The notes beneath the pieces were generated by a model. That model did no database searches. It was not told the origin of the DNA and worked only from the letters and a program-made list of their open reading frames with translations. Made by a program: the position numbers and the translations under genes. Below, in pieces: positions 24,291 to 36,212 of a stretch of 64,000 bases of DNA (the first letter of the stretch is position 1; each line of letters opens with the position of its first letter). This DNA comes from Ancylostoma caninum (Eukaryota; Nematoda; Chromadorea; Rhabditida; Ancylostomatidae). Location of the stretch: the NCBI GenBank assembly GCA_037903475.1, contig JBAJFG010000370.1, positions 1,354,501 to 1,418,500 of the forward strand. Direction: 5' to 3'.

Positions 24291-25810
24291 CACCAACGCA
24301 ACTATCAATTCTGACAAATCCCACGAAAAGACGGTTTTATTGCTACCACCTTAGCTCATTTGCAAAGACGGCTTACTCTGATGTAAACTGGCGACACGTT
24401 TACGAGGTTTGTTTGGCAACCTAGCAGACGAGCTTGCCAACTACCTAGGCAACGAAGCCCGTCAAATGCATTGCCAAACACATTCTTTTGCGAAATGTAT
24501 CGCCAGCGAACATCAGAGGAGTTGTCTGGACTCGAAATCGAAGGATGTGGAAATGAAAGCAAGAGCTATCATAAAGAGAGTGATTATAAATGAAAACACT
24601 TATTCATTTCCACATCGGACTGTTTGGAAGGTGGTCCAGGAATTGCATGCCGTCAGTGCTTCTAGCTTTGCAACTTCGTATTTAGGCTCCAATGCTTGTC
24701 CAAAGTAGTTTTAAAGATTAGAACACATCAAAAGTAGAAGATACTACGCTTTAAATAGCGAGATTGCTTCTAGTTCATGCGGTAAAATGTACCTATATGA
24801 TAGATCCTGACCTTTAGAACTAGTTCAGTTAAGGCCAAATGAATAAAACGTAGATCTGCAAAATAAAAAGAACAGGCGAGACTAGGACCCATCAACCCTC
24901 CTTCCAGTAATGTGTTACCTATTCTTCCACTCAAACGATTCGCCCCCATCATCGTAATGAATGAACTCGTATAGCACCGCAAAAGGAACCTTTAAGCTAC
25001 ATTCATAGCGCCTCGTAGTCCGATCCGGTCGGATAACATAAGCTACGTACTGATCTTCGTTATCCGACGATCGATACGTACCATTTGTTATCCGACCGGA
25101 TCGGACTTCGATGAACCATAAATGTAGTTTTTCATGCACTCTGCTGAGCTTCTCAGGACCGTTGGGCAAAAATGGCATACGTACAGCGACATCATCTTAG
25201 ACAACGCTTCCAAACAAGGATATCTCATTCCGATCTCTAGGACTGACCTTGGGCACTTCCCTGGTTATAAGGCTAACGTGATTTAGTTCCTGCCAGGAAA
25301 GGCACTACTATTGTTGACCCATCGAATTGTGATCTCATCCTGGTTTTGCCGCTACACTGCGGCAATAACGTAAAGACATCCATAGAATAGAGAAGTGGTC
25401 CAAAGTGGCAGTGAGGAGGATGATCAGTCTAGTGCTGCAATTTTCTGATGGATTTATGCCTTGGCGTCCGCGCCACTCCATATCCACGCTCTAATAGCTT
25501 CATTTCACACCTGCGCTTGTGCACCTGACGATGAGCGTGAACTGTTTGTAAGCATGCAAGCCTTCTGTAACCATTCGCTTCATCAGGGAGCTAGAAGAGC
25601 TTGCTGCTCAGGCCGGTGCGCCGCAGAGTAGATGAGCCAAAATTACTCAGCCACTCGGCCTGTAATTAAGGACCGCTTTGTAGAGGATCTCCTCCATAGA
25701 TTTAGGTGTGTACGTTGAAGTTACTCGAATCTTCATGTCATTTAGACGTTGCTAGTTGCGTTTGTAAAATGAAGGATTCCTGAGAAAACGCTTGTATTTC
25801 TTTTCCTCAA
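24291..25810. other. No gene recognised; repeat relics and a perfect palindrome
   Basis: About 24405-24520 carries GTTTGGCAACCTAGCAGACGAG and GTCAAATGCATTGCCAA, related to the motif array at 31640-32160. A 22-bp perfect inverted repeat lies at 25017-25107. A minus-strand open frame at 24915-25178 spans that palindrome and has no recognisable family, so I do not call it a gene. Confidence 0.4.
25017..25107. repeat. Hairpin with perfect 22-bp arms
   Basis: Arms 25017-25038 and 25086-25107 are exact reverse complements (core CCGATCCGGTCGGATAAC / GTTATCCGACCGGATCGG) around a 47-nt spacer that itself contains another TTATCCGACGATCGATA block. Likely the tip of a fold-back element. Confidence 0.8.
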
Positions 25811-28800
25811 ATGCTTCGAAGCATTTCTCTCACTTTCTTAATTTCAGCTCATTACCTACTCTTACTTACGTTCTATAGCACGTACGGCCGAGAATGTTAC
25901 GGAGGGGTATTGGGGGAGAACGCCACTAATGTAAAGGTAAGTTTGAATATTAATTCCACCACATACATCTTTATCTGATCTGACTAACCTTTTTGGATTA
26001 TATCGCTTGAAATATCGTTGAAATATCTGCTGGAAGTGTGAGGTGCTCACTTACTCACTTACTATTACGTTTTTTGATCGTATTTACCCATACTATTCTT
26101 CCACTTTCGTTGTGGCTAGATTTCCGTGGACTCTCCTATTTCTCAATCAACGCCTCGTTGATCCGAACTTTCCGTTCAGCTCTATTCAGAAGTTTTTCAG
26201 TCTTGTCTTCCAAACCTTCTTTGGCTTTGCATCGCTCATTAATCCGCTTCTTGTTCTATTCTTTTTCGGTATATCATTTCTGTCTTCAGTAGGTCGGTGG
26301 GTCATCTTGCTGAAGGTTCCATCTCTCCTTGTCGTTTTTTTGCGGATAAAAGGTATCGTTAATTCACGGAAAGATGTCAGGCCGAATGGAGTGGTTATTC
26401 CACCACACGAATGCGAATCTTCCAAAAGTTTTAATGACATAGAATGCTATCTTTCAAATTTTTTCGGAGCTATGAATCTCAATGGAGCACCAATTTTGGT
26501 GACACATAATGACACTAAGATTATAGGTTATTGTAATTTATTTGAAATTGATGTGCTAAACACGTTTGTTAATCTTTACTTACGTTAAGGAGAATCAGGA
26601 CGGAATTGTTTGTGGGATGTCTCTACATATGCCTTGTCTGAGGAAACCGAAGATAGCTATCTTCGCCAGTGAAGACGTGGGTTTAACCTTGCACTCCAAC
26701 TCACAACTAGACAAAGATAAATGTCCAGTCTAGCTCAGGGAGCACGCGATATGGGAGGGTGCCCTAGGCGAGGGTTAGACAGACGGGACATCTGTCTCAC
26801 TCTGTGATCCTCGTTAGGAGTGAACACAAGTATTATGTATCATTCTGCTCAGAATTTCATTCTAACAAATTCTAAGTTTAGCTAACAACTGTTCAACATC
26901 CAGTCTTCTGAATAAAACAAGATAATCTTGTTTTTACGCTTTGAATGATTCCTCAGCTTTTTCCAGCACCTAGTCCTCAATGAAATCGCTAATCTGTATG
27001 ACAACTGCTCAAAGCCTATTGTTAGTTTTTTGAAGCTAGAAGCGATGTTGTTGAATAAGGCCTAATTCTTTGACAAATTCACAGCAATTTTGTGAAAATT
27101 ATCTCTCAAATGGTACTCAGAAACTTTGGGGCATATGTATTTGCCGCCCCAGTACTGGCACATGTGCCGACCTGAACGGGCTCATGTGCCAGTGCTGGGG
27201 GCGGCACATATGACAGTAAGGGCGCCAATGGAGAAACTTGCTTTGGCCACCGTAAAAATCCCGGACCGGCCCCACTTTGCGTTAGGAATGGAGTGGGGAA
27301 TCTTCCATGTGTGCACTTTTCCTACCCCGTTACTGGGAATTTCTCGGTCATGCCCACTCAATGTGGGGCCGAACAGGTGCCACCAATGTTTTGTACTTGG
27401 CACATGTTCTGTCCCGAGACGACACTTGCGCCGAGTACAGTGATTTTAGAGTATTGGTTCACACTTGGCGCCAGTCCTAAAAAGTCCCCGCGATTTGCGT
27501 TCATTTGGGGCGACACGCGGCACCGGTACAGAATATAAAGGGTGAATCAGGATCGGACTCGCATTCTTCAGAAATTCTAGCCTGGACCTTGCTTCAGGGG
27601 GTTATTCGATTCGCTGATCACGAAAATCGCACTTATTTCCTATCCTATTCACGTTTTGTAAGGATGTGGTGAGGTCATAGTGAGAAACAAAGAGAAAATG
27701 TCACGCCTGGTAAGGAAATGGCAGTCTGATCAGGCGCTTTCCCGCATTCCTGCTCAGAAAATCCCCGAAATTTCCTCACTAATTGATGAAAGGGTTAATG
27801 AATGTCATAAACATGAGAAACGTAGCCACTTTGTGCTGTAACACCACGCACGTTAGCCAGACTACAGCATCTGGCACTGCCATTACTTCGATTTCTTTGT
27901 CGAAGATTGCATTTTATTTTACTCTCCTACATTATTAACCGCGTAAACTTAAGAAAACGGCGCTAGGGTAGAAAATAAGCTCGATTTTCGTGATCAGGGG
28001 ATCGAATAACCCCCGAAAGAGAGGCCTAGGCTGAAATTTCTAAAGAATGCGAGCCCGATCCTGATTCACCTTCTATAATTCTGTGGCACCGGTCTTTGAC
28101 TTTTCTCATTCTACTTTGTGTTAAGAATTTAACCACAATTGTATCTTTCTGTACCTTTCTGGGTCTGGGACTGCGTTCCGGAAGTGCCATCGGACATAAT
28201 CGGTAGGATGAGTCACGTCGTCTCAGGTTGCCGGACCTCTGATTCAATCTCCATTTCACGTCAGAATTCTCTTTAGTTTTTTTTTTAACATGAGAGGGAT
28301 CTTAAGGAGCTGATGATCACAAATTCATGAGTGATTACGCGCAAAACTGGCGAAGAACCAGTTATTAACCCCCAGTTTTTTTTACTAAGAGATGACCAAT
28401 GTCTCATTACAAATGAACTTTAGTGGCTGGGTAGTTCATGATATAGTGGAACGTTGTCTACATACACTAAACATGGATCACTGATACGAACCACTATTGC
28501 TGTGTTTATACTTAATCGCGAGGAGACGTCGTCGCTGCGAAAGCCAAAATGTTACTAGTTGCGATAGAGGCGCGTCATTTACGACTTTGCAGGTTCACCT
28601 AGGAGGTAACGTTAACAAAATCATCACAACGCGTGTGCTAGAAAACATGACATGAACTTGGTCTACCGCTTGAACTCCGGGGGGAGAAGTGTGAACATAT
28701 CCGGGATCCGCGACGGATCCGCGACGTCCGCGTCGTGAGGGGATAACCAGTGAGCTTTACAAAGCGACCAGTGCTGCGACCTCTGCACATGCTATTAAAC

Positions 28801-31800
28801 GTGGCCGGCCGTTCCTAAACAGTTCGTTTTGAAACTTGAAATTCTCAACTTTTTGAACGAAGCAACAGGCGCGACGGTCGCGCCGCGATGAAGTATAAAC
28901 ACAGCCTAACGGTTGGGCACTCCTTAGTACAGTTTACTGGCATTTCACGCATATCACTAGAATCAGTGCGTCAAGCTTGTGCAGAATCTGTTAATGTCTC
29001 GAGATCGAAACGATGTGGCTTATTCGGTTTTCAATCACGGGATTATTTACACCTTAGTGGCACCCCTTCACAAAAGTGATGAAAGGGTTACTCACTGGTG
29101 AGATGAGTTACCACACCTTTGTAAACAGACTCCCATACCATTCATTGACATAATTGAGCGTTTCACATTTCTGTGCAAAATCTGCTATCCCATTTAATTT
29201 TCAGAAAAGAGCGGCCGGAAAATGCTTTGCAGGAATGTTTGCTCTCAAGTGCATTTGTGATGCTGATCTATGCAATGGTGATATTCATCTATTCAAGGTG
29301 TGTTTATTCCTAATTAAATGTGTAAAGTGGAGACGAGTCGCTTTGTTTTTCGTCGTTGGTATTTGTATTCATAGAAATATATAACAACTTTACCTACTGA
29401 ATGTTATTTTGAAGAAGATGTGGGAGTCGTCGAGAGATTACAGCAAGAACAGGCCACATACCAGATGCTTTATGAGAGCTTACTATGGTTCGTGATTCAA
29501 GCGTATCTGTTTAACTTAACGGGAGTAAATCGACTTATAATGAATAAGGATTTGTTCACTTGAACATAGACTGTTCGAATGAGCGTAAAACCCGAATCGT
29601 TAATGATTACCAGTGAAAAGAAATATGAGAGTTTGTTATTTATATTATTGTAGTATTCGTCTGTTGCAAAGTCTCATATCTTTTACAAGTATGTTCACAA
29701 ATGCCGATAAGTAAAAAAATTCTTGCACCAACATAAACGCGTTTTTATATGGGTAGAAAAAAAAAGAGAAAAATCATTTGTACTTGCTATCATTCCATAA
29801 ATTATCTGCTAGAAGCAATCATGAATCAAAATATGTAGATGCTGCTTCTAGCAGTTAAAATTTCTTCACCTAATCAGTTTGCAACATCCCTGACGGATTC
29901 ATCCGCCATGGGTTAGGTCAGTCAGCCGAGCCTTGGTATCTGTTGATTCCCATGATGCGTTCTGGTTGTGGGTACAGGAACTCGGTAGGGGTCCTTTCAC
30001 ATTCTGTAGCAGGAGAGCAGCCTTATGATCCCCCTGGACGAGATATACAAGTGTTATCTGGTTATTTAGTGGGATGACCAAGCCGAATTCTATAGATTTG
30101 TAACAGAGACTCTTTTTACTCTTTCTTTGAAGCACCTTTGAGTATATTTAAAGAAACAAATAAATAAATAAATAAACATTCCAGCAATTGTACCTACCAC
30201 AACTACAGAGCTTATTACAACAAGTACTACATGGACTGCGAGCATAGAAGACAGCAGTGGAAAAAGTATGTTCCCAAAACCTGGTTCTCTTTTCTTTCGA
30301 CAAAACCATACGAACGCCTTGTAAAAAGATCATTGGTGGCGGTAAAGGGACGGTCGCTAGGCTAACATCACTGTTGAGAGTCCACATTGTAGACATTTTG
30401 TCTCTGGCAAAGGGATGAGTCGTGTGCCACCAAATCAGCTGCCGTAGTCTTTATAGTCCTGAGTTATACATACTCTACGCCGTCATCTGCTTAGTGCTGA
30501 GTTAGTTGAAAGAGTCCTCGCTTATGGAGTCGCACCTAAAATTCCCAGTACCGCGATTGCGGTCACTTTGGCTTACTGCTCACCGAGTTTTGAAACAAGA
30601 TCTGTAGTAGTACGTTGGAGAGGTAGAACTTTATCTCAAAAAGGTTGCACTTCGACTCAAAGCCCACCTTGGCAGTTCCCATTCTGGTGAAACTATCTTA
30701 TACCGTTTGGGCGCTGCAGCAGTATCATAGCGATCTTACCTCAACGCATCACAGGACTGATTTCTGAATGAATATGCGCGTCATAATATGGAAAGGGAGG
30801 CTACACGCTTCCCAAATAGTCCCAGCCTTAGTCGTACGAGCCATGTTTTTTTAAAAGTAAAACCACTTGGGGAGTTGGGCTTGACCTCTTTCTGGTAACG
30901 CTCCAACAAGCCCAAAGTACTTTTGGACTTGTTAGAGCGTTGTGGAAAAAATCTGCTTTTGGAGGTACCTCACTTACCCCTCAGTTTTAACCTGCCTGGC
31001 CACAAGATTAAAGCGGATTCCTCTCAGGCCATAAATATCGCCCTCTCATGCTGTGGAAATAGTGGGAGAGGCGAGTAGGCGTGGAGTGAGACGCTCGGAG
31101 TCGCCAATTCGGCGTCTACCATGTCCATAGCATGAGAAGGCGATCAGCTTCTGACAAGGCGATGGTCTCCTCTCTGAGCACAAGCGTGCTCTAGCCGTGA
31201 CATGGGTAGCAATGATCTGCTATACTATACTCCGTGGATGTGAGCTGGCACGCAATCATAGCCTAAAGCATGGTGATGAGTTTTGGAGTTCATCTCAACG
31301 CCACTACACCTTACTTGTGCCCAGAACTTAGTTAATTGTAAATTATAGTTAAATTAAATTATAGTAGTTGTGTGACCACTCAGCGGATTTTAATTGCGGC
31401 ATATTGCAGCAGCCATTGAGCTTCGAGTGATTCGGCAGTCGTAATGAATACTGAAATAAATGCGCCATACTATGGAGCTCATCACATGCTGGATTTTCCA
31501 TCCAAGTCCAGCGACCCCATCCTGCTACGAGCGGTGCCTGGCAAAAGTATCTGCTGCTGCTTTAAACGTGACACCGCGCAACAAAGCTTTGGCTGGTAGC
31601 GCCCTACAACAATACAAGTTCTCCCAAGACTCCATTCTGATGTTCATTGGCGATACATTTCGTGAGCTTTGTTTGGCAACCTCGTGGACGAGCTTACTAT
31701 CTGGGCAACTACCCGTCAAATGTGTTGCCAAAACAGAACTCGAAAACTCGTCAAATATATCGCCACGAATCTTGCCAATTGTATCGTCAAACAACAACAT

Positions 31801-32947
31801 ATCAACCGCGTAAAAATTTCTATACCATCAGGAGTACTATGGTTCCAATCTTCGAAGTCCGCTGCCTTTCCAGCTGAACCATTCGGATCGATACCGTGGA
31901 TGGTTAAGCCTCCAAATAAAAACTAAACTAAATTTGTGCGAATGAAATGAACGCCTTATCAGAACAACCCTAAAATGTATCGCCAATCAAACCCCGTCAA
32001 ACGTATCGCCATCTGATTCTTTTGCCCTTCATATTGCTAAGCACCCGTAAAATGTATCGCCAACAGATTCTCTTGCCTTTGATATTGCCGAACAGGCTCT
32101 TCACTCATTCTCCCATGAAATGTATTGCCAAGCAAAATTTTATCCCGTAAAATATATTACTAAACACTTTCTTTTCTCAAATATAGCCCCACCAAAGAGA
32201 GTACGTCATTTTATCAACGGTGGATGTAATAACAGTCATTCTCTAGGTGGAAATCAGACAGGATCTGATGAAAACGATACAGGCATAACTTCCTACTCTG
32301 GACAATTGGGAAAGTTGCATGTGTCGTTGAAAACAAAGCCAACGAAGGGTCCCGAAGGTAATGAGTCCATGACAATTTGCAACTCTTCCAGAAATGGTTT
32401 CTAGAATGGGAGGCAGAAATTTATAGTTTTTATTCAGAGATATTCTGTTTTTCAGCTCAGCTTAATCGTAAGGAACGCAAGCATTATCTTGCACACAAAA
32501 AGCAGACAGATTTAACAAGAGACATGTAGGTTTCTTCGAACTGGCTTTGAGTTGCTTGTCGAGTTCATTACCGAGTATACACGAGTATACCGTTGGTAAG
32601 AGTTGACAAAGTGAGGAAGAAACCCCGGAAAGGTGTCTTTTGTCTCGACGGTTCTTTTTTCGATTCTTTTTTTTTGAGCTAGGATATGCGCTCCTTTTTC
32701 TCGCTTATACAGAACCTGAAATTTGGATGATTCGAGAATAATGATATATATTCAAAAACATTTGTGTGCAGCTACGAAACGCTTTCTTTCCAGCTTACTG
32801 ATCGGAGTCATTGTGATTTTGTCCATCATACTTGTGGGACTTGTCGTCTTTGGAATTGCGCTATTGCTGAAAGGGAGGGACCGTTCAAAGAAAAAGCCTT
32901 CCAAAAAGAAGAAGAAGGAACGCAAGAAGAAAGCCTTCAGGAGATGA
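25811..32947 (+). CDS. Ly6/three-finger-like type I membrane protein (6 exons, ~237 aa)
   Basis: Exons: 25811-25936, 26590-26676 (tentative), 29205-29277, 30185-30265, 32187-32357, 32772-32947; phases close to TGA. Exon 1 encodes a signal peptide (MLRSISLTFLISAHYLLLLT...STYG) then ECYGG. The third exon encodes GKCFAGMFALKCICDADLCN, the C.C..D.CN ending of Ly6/uPAR, activin-receptor and nematode ET-module folds. Exon 4 is a Thr-rich stalk (VPTTTTELITTSTTWT). Exon 6 encodes one transmembrane helix (LLIGVIVILSIILVGLVVFG) followed by a very basic tail (KKKPSKKKKKERKKK). The cytoplasmic tail has no kinase domain, so this is not a signalling receptor kinase. Probably a cell-surface adaptor or decoy (inference). 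The middle of the Ly6 domain is the weak point: exon 2 rests on phase and cysteines only, and a further exon could lie in 26677-29204. Confidence 0.6.
26043..26588 (+). other. Unassigned 181-codon open frame in an intron
   Basis: Opens with ATG at 26043 and ends in TAA at 26586-26588, between exons 1 and 2 of the Ly6-like gene. The N-terminal 110 residues are hydrophobic and aromatic-rich; the C-terminal 70 residues are more globular (VVIPPHECESSKSFNDIECY). I recognise no family. It is longer than expected by chance in sequence of this composition, but it has no codon, domain or splice support. Confidence 0.2.
27130..27213. repeat. Hairpin, ~35-bp imperfect arms
   Basis: GCATATGTATTTGCCGCCCC with AGTACTGGCACATG is followed, after a spacer of about 18 nt, by CATGTGCCAGTGCTGGGG with GCGGCACATATG. 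The inner 22 bp are nearly perfectly complementary. Part of a larger repeat-derived block running to about 27530. Confidence 0.7.
27531..28083. mobile_element. TIR element with ~110-bp inverted ends
   Basis: The first about 115 bp (GGTGAATCAGGATCGG, TTAT-TCGAT, CTGATCACGAAAATCG) recur as an imperfect reverse complement in the last about 115 bp (27966-28080). The interior has no open frame of note. The ends also resemble GGGGTTATTCGA relics at 18355 and 22815, so this is a dispersed family. Confidence 0.7.
31640..32160. repeat. Degenerate array of a CGTCAAATGTATCGCCAA motif
   Basis: The motif (variants CCCGTAAAATGTATCGCCAA, CGTCAAACGTATCGCCA, GAAATGTATTGCCAAG, AAATATATCGCCAC) recurs about nine times with irregular spacing in an intron of the Ly6-like gene. 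It is preceded by GTTTGGCAACCTCGTGGACGAG, shared with 24410. An inverted copy (GGCGATACATTTCG) sits at about 31650. Confidence 0.6.
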
Positions 32948-32999
32948 ATACAGCCAAATTTGTAGGATGTCCGATGTACTCAGAATCACTTCAGAATAT

Positions 33000-35034
33000 T
33001 TTTACAGATTATTTTAAGTAAAATATTCATTAGAATGTTGTTCTACCATACGTTGTTTTTTGCTGTTAGAAAAGAACTAAGAAGTACGGATATTACGTGC
33101 ATATAATATGTGAGTTGTCCCAAAATAATGGTCATTTTTCTTCTGCACTTATAACTGCTCGTGAATCAGTGCAAACTTGGGAAATTGCTGCGAAATTAAA
33201 CTTGTCACAAACACCATTCTTTGCGGATTTGTGCTAAGTGTGTTATGTTATAGAAGGTGAAAGAATAACAGAATCAGTGGGAGTCTACAAAAATCTTTTT
33301 TTTAACAAAACAGACGGATTCCCCTCCTTTCCAATGATTGTAGCTTCATTATCACAATCGGCCATGTAATGATACTATGAAGAAAAAAAACTGATTCTGG
33401 GATAAATCTTCGCTTTTCTAATTGGCTAGACGGCATAGCCTGCTTCCGTCAGGTGTTTTACTGCCACCGGCACACTTCGCACTGATGAGAACAATTGCTA
33501 CTGATGCTTGCTATGAGTTCATCCAAATACTCTCCATTTTGATGATCAACATTTTAAATAGAAAGACCCGTTCTAGACATGTTTACACTGTCCCCTGAAC
33601 GGAAGTGGAAAAAAGATCGATAAAACGAATAAATCGATACTTTCGCACATTTTGGTTGTCGTGCTTACCTCCATTGTGCTGGAGGAACGCAGTATGTACA
33701 GTGAGCGTTAGTGATGATGTGTTTTTCGCGGACACTGGAAGCATGCATCGCCGCGCCGCTCCTGCAAATTAGGTTTTTTGTTGGTTTATCGTCATATGTG
33801 ACATTTACTACCGAGAAGACTAGCCAACTACCAAGAAAACCCCATAGTTTGTTGTCGCAGCGAAAATTCTAGCATGAGCGGTGCGGTCGCGCCGCGTGCT
33901 TTTCGAGTCCGCGGGAAAGGCAGCGCCACTAACTCTTACTGTACGCATGCCCTCACCGGCTCTTGATCAAAAGTGGAGTAAATAATTTGGAACGGCTATG
34001 CACCATTCGGATGACGTCCTCATCAGAGCAGGATTATCGTGGGTATAGCTCTTCCACCTTTAAGGAGAAGTAGGGTTATGTCCACATCATCTGTAACTAT
34101 ACACACTCAGCCCACCCTACTAGTGTTCAGCACCGCGAATACCAACCCTCCCCCCACCGGATGAAATTTGTAGAAAATTATTCAACCTCGAATTATTCAA
34201 CCTTTTAGGCAAAACTTGCCGAGTAGTGCCAAAAAGAGCTGGTAATAGAGATTGCTCATGTTTTGTTGGTAAGAAACTTACATGGAGAACTGCTTCCAGA
34301 GAGAAGATAGAGAGAAAAACAACGTTTTTTCTAATGATTTTTTCACAAAATATGTTCGAAAACTTTCATTTTGCGCTCTAGATCTCAAAAACTCGGTCGT
34401 GTCTACGAATCTAATCGATACGTTGCGGTCTTCCCACCCCCTGGTTGTTCATGAATACAAATTTTACCCGTAAGGGTGACTACGGAAGTTCCGCCGGGAA
34501 GCAGCGGCAGCGGGTAAACAGCACGCCCTTTCCCGGTCCCGGGCGTTCGTGAACACCACCGACATATACAGATATAGATTGTCCTTATTTGATCATCAAT
34601 ACCCAAAAATGCTTTATTGTGCCCCACCGCACCTTTTATCATCAATCTGGAAATGATCCAACATTCACCCCTTCCTAAATGCCCTATAATGATACTGTTT
34701 GTGATTATTTTGCAACATGAATCAGCTTTTATCTTATCTTCCAAAAATGTCGGGCCATGGTTGGGAGCTATTGTATAAACTTTCAGTAGCGGAGCAGTCG
34801 AGTGAGTTCTCTGGATGAGCTCTTGTGATCTCTGAAAAAAAAAACATATATCTTAGCCCCTGCGAATTTTACGAACAAGCTTTTCTTTAGATTAATGCCA
34901 CATTGATTGTGAATTTGAAATATCGTGCCAACAAGTAAGCAGAAGGTAAATGGCATCACTGAAGATTTTTGCGAGAGAAGCCGTTGACCTGATGTTATTT
35001 CAAGGATCAGATTAGGAAAAACAGATGAGAAGTC
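33000..35034. other. No gene recognised; GC-rich repeat half at ~33860-33940
   Basis: About 2 kb between the Ly6-like gene and the RING-like exons. Around 33870-33900 the motif GCGGTCGCGCCGCG matches the terminal parts of the element at 56068-56320, so a fragment of that family is present. No other coding or structural signal found. Confidence 0.4.
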
Positions 35035-35453
35035 ATGTTCACTGTACCTGCTCACGTCTCACCCCGGATACTATTCGGTGCCACAGAGTTCTTAGGAGCA
35101 GTTCCAGTTACTCGGCTAGAGGCTGGACGTGATGCTCCTACAACCTATTATGGGACAGACAAGAAAACTGCTATAGATCACTTAGTGCCATGCTCATCTA
35201 TATCTCTCGGAGAAAGTTTATGCTTCAGTCCATATAAGGTCAGTAGAACATGGCGTTGGACACGTTGTCATCTGAAATAATGTTGCTGCTTTTCAGAAAA
35301 GTCCTCCCGTGAGAGATGATATCCCACTGTGCTCAAGCGTACTATTCTACCGACGATTTCTGAGCAAACAACAACCTTGCGGGATTTGTGAAAGACCTCT
35401 GAGCGTCTTCGAATTCAACGCGATACTACCTTGTGCACATATAGTTCATGTTT
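35035..35453 (+). CDS. RING-like zinc-finger gene fragment (first two exons)
   Basis: Exon 35035-35238 (ATG start assumed; ends AAG|GTCAGT) joins in phase to exon 35297-35453 (acceptor TTTTCAG). The joined peptide contains PCGICERPL, then ten residues, then LPCAHIVHV, the C..C ... C.H..H pattern of a RING-H2 half. The last zinc ligand would come from the next exon if GTTT|GTGAGG is the donor, or from the immediately following Cys if it is not used. RING domains usually act as ubiquitin E3 ligases or in membrane-tethering complexes; which applies here is unknown. Downstream exons were not identified. A possible terminal coding stretch (KIIIADIVHPDAVPELTDHT then TGA, 37336-37420, after CTTCCAG) could belong to it. 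Upstream exons are also possible. Confidence 0.4.
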
Positions 35454-35847
35454 GTGAGGCGTTTTCTTCGCATATAAGCAATGTAGCAGGACAGGCCGTC
35501 ATGCTTCGCAACACAGAGCTATACTGTCTACAGCGCCGCGCCACCTGTGCGGCGCGGCAGACCAGCTGGCGCCATGTTTGTGGGGCATTGCCGGTATTGA
35601 TAGTTTGCTCATGTTTTCCACCATTTTTTTGTGCTTTCGTTTCCATTCCGGAACGCTTGGGTCAGCATGGGGCCAACGCAATGTTTTTAAAGAGTGCGTC
35701 TAACCTATGCCTAAACGTCGTCAGCAAGCATTCTTTACCACCGTCGCACGTGTGACGCAATCACGAAATTAGTATAAATTCATCTTATCGCATTGTTGTC
35801 ATCCCGCCAACTTCATTCTAGAGCGTAAAAGGTCTGACAATAAGATC
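35454..35847. other. No gene recognised
   Basis: Either intron of the RING-like gene or intergenic. It contains a GCGCCGCGCCACCTGTGCGG hairpin-prone block at about 35532, similar to the GC-rich block at 57485. No exon was firmly placed. Confidence 0.35.
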
Positions 35848-36212
35848 TGCAGAATTTATACTAGGGTGCGTGCGTCAGATTGACGGGCGCATCCCTGGAT
35901 CCCAGTGGACAGCAGCACGTCGGGCGGCATGAGCAGCACGTTCTGCCAAACTAGAACGTCGATACACGTTCCTCCAATTCAAAAGTGGACGGAGCGACGG
36001 GGGTTTTACCTGTTGTTCGACCAGCTGTTCGACGGCACAATTGTCTGAGCATATGTGAGGAATTTTCCATGAAGACATGCACATCCTCAATGAAAAGTAC
36101 CGCGACCGCCGTGAGGCCGTAAACGCGTGCGTCTGAACTGCGACTGCGATGCGACTTTCCCCATTCTTCATACAGACGCACGCGCGTCGGATGCACGCAG
36201 CTAGTATAAATT
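35848..36212. mobile_element. AATTTATACTAG-type MITE, copy 1, interrupted
   Basis: Left end AATTTATACTAGGGTGCGTGCG; right end GCACGCAGCTAGTATAAATT. The interior shares AATTTTCCATGAAGAC, CATCCTCAATGAAAAG and AACGCGTGCGTCTGA with copies at 41187 and 43477. A block of about 130 bp (35917-36046) containing GACAGCAGCACGTCGGG and GTTCGACGGCACAATTGTCTGAG is inserted relative to those copies and also occurs on its own at 43825-43983. Confidence 0.8.

Noticed and set aside
24915..25178. 87-codon minus-strand frame, superficially protein-like
   Set aside because: It runs through a perfect 22-bp palindrome and I recognise no domain. Kept as unassigned rather than annotated.
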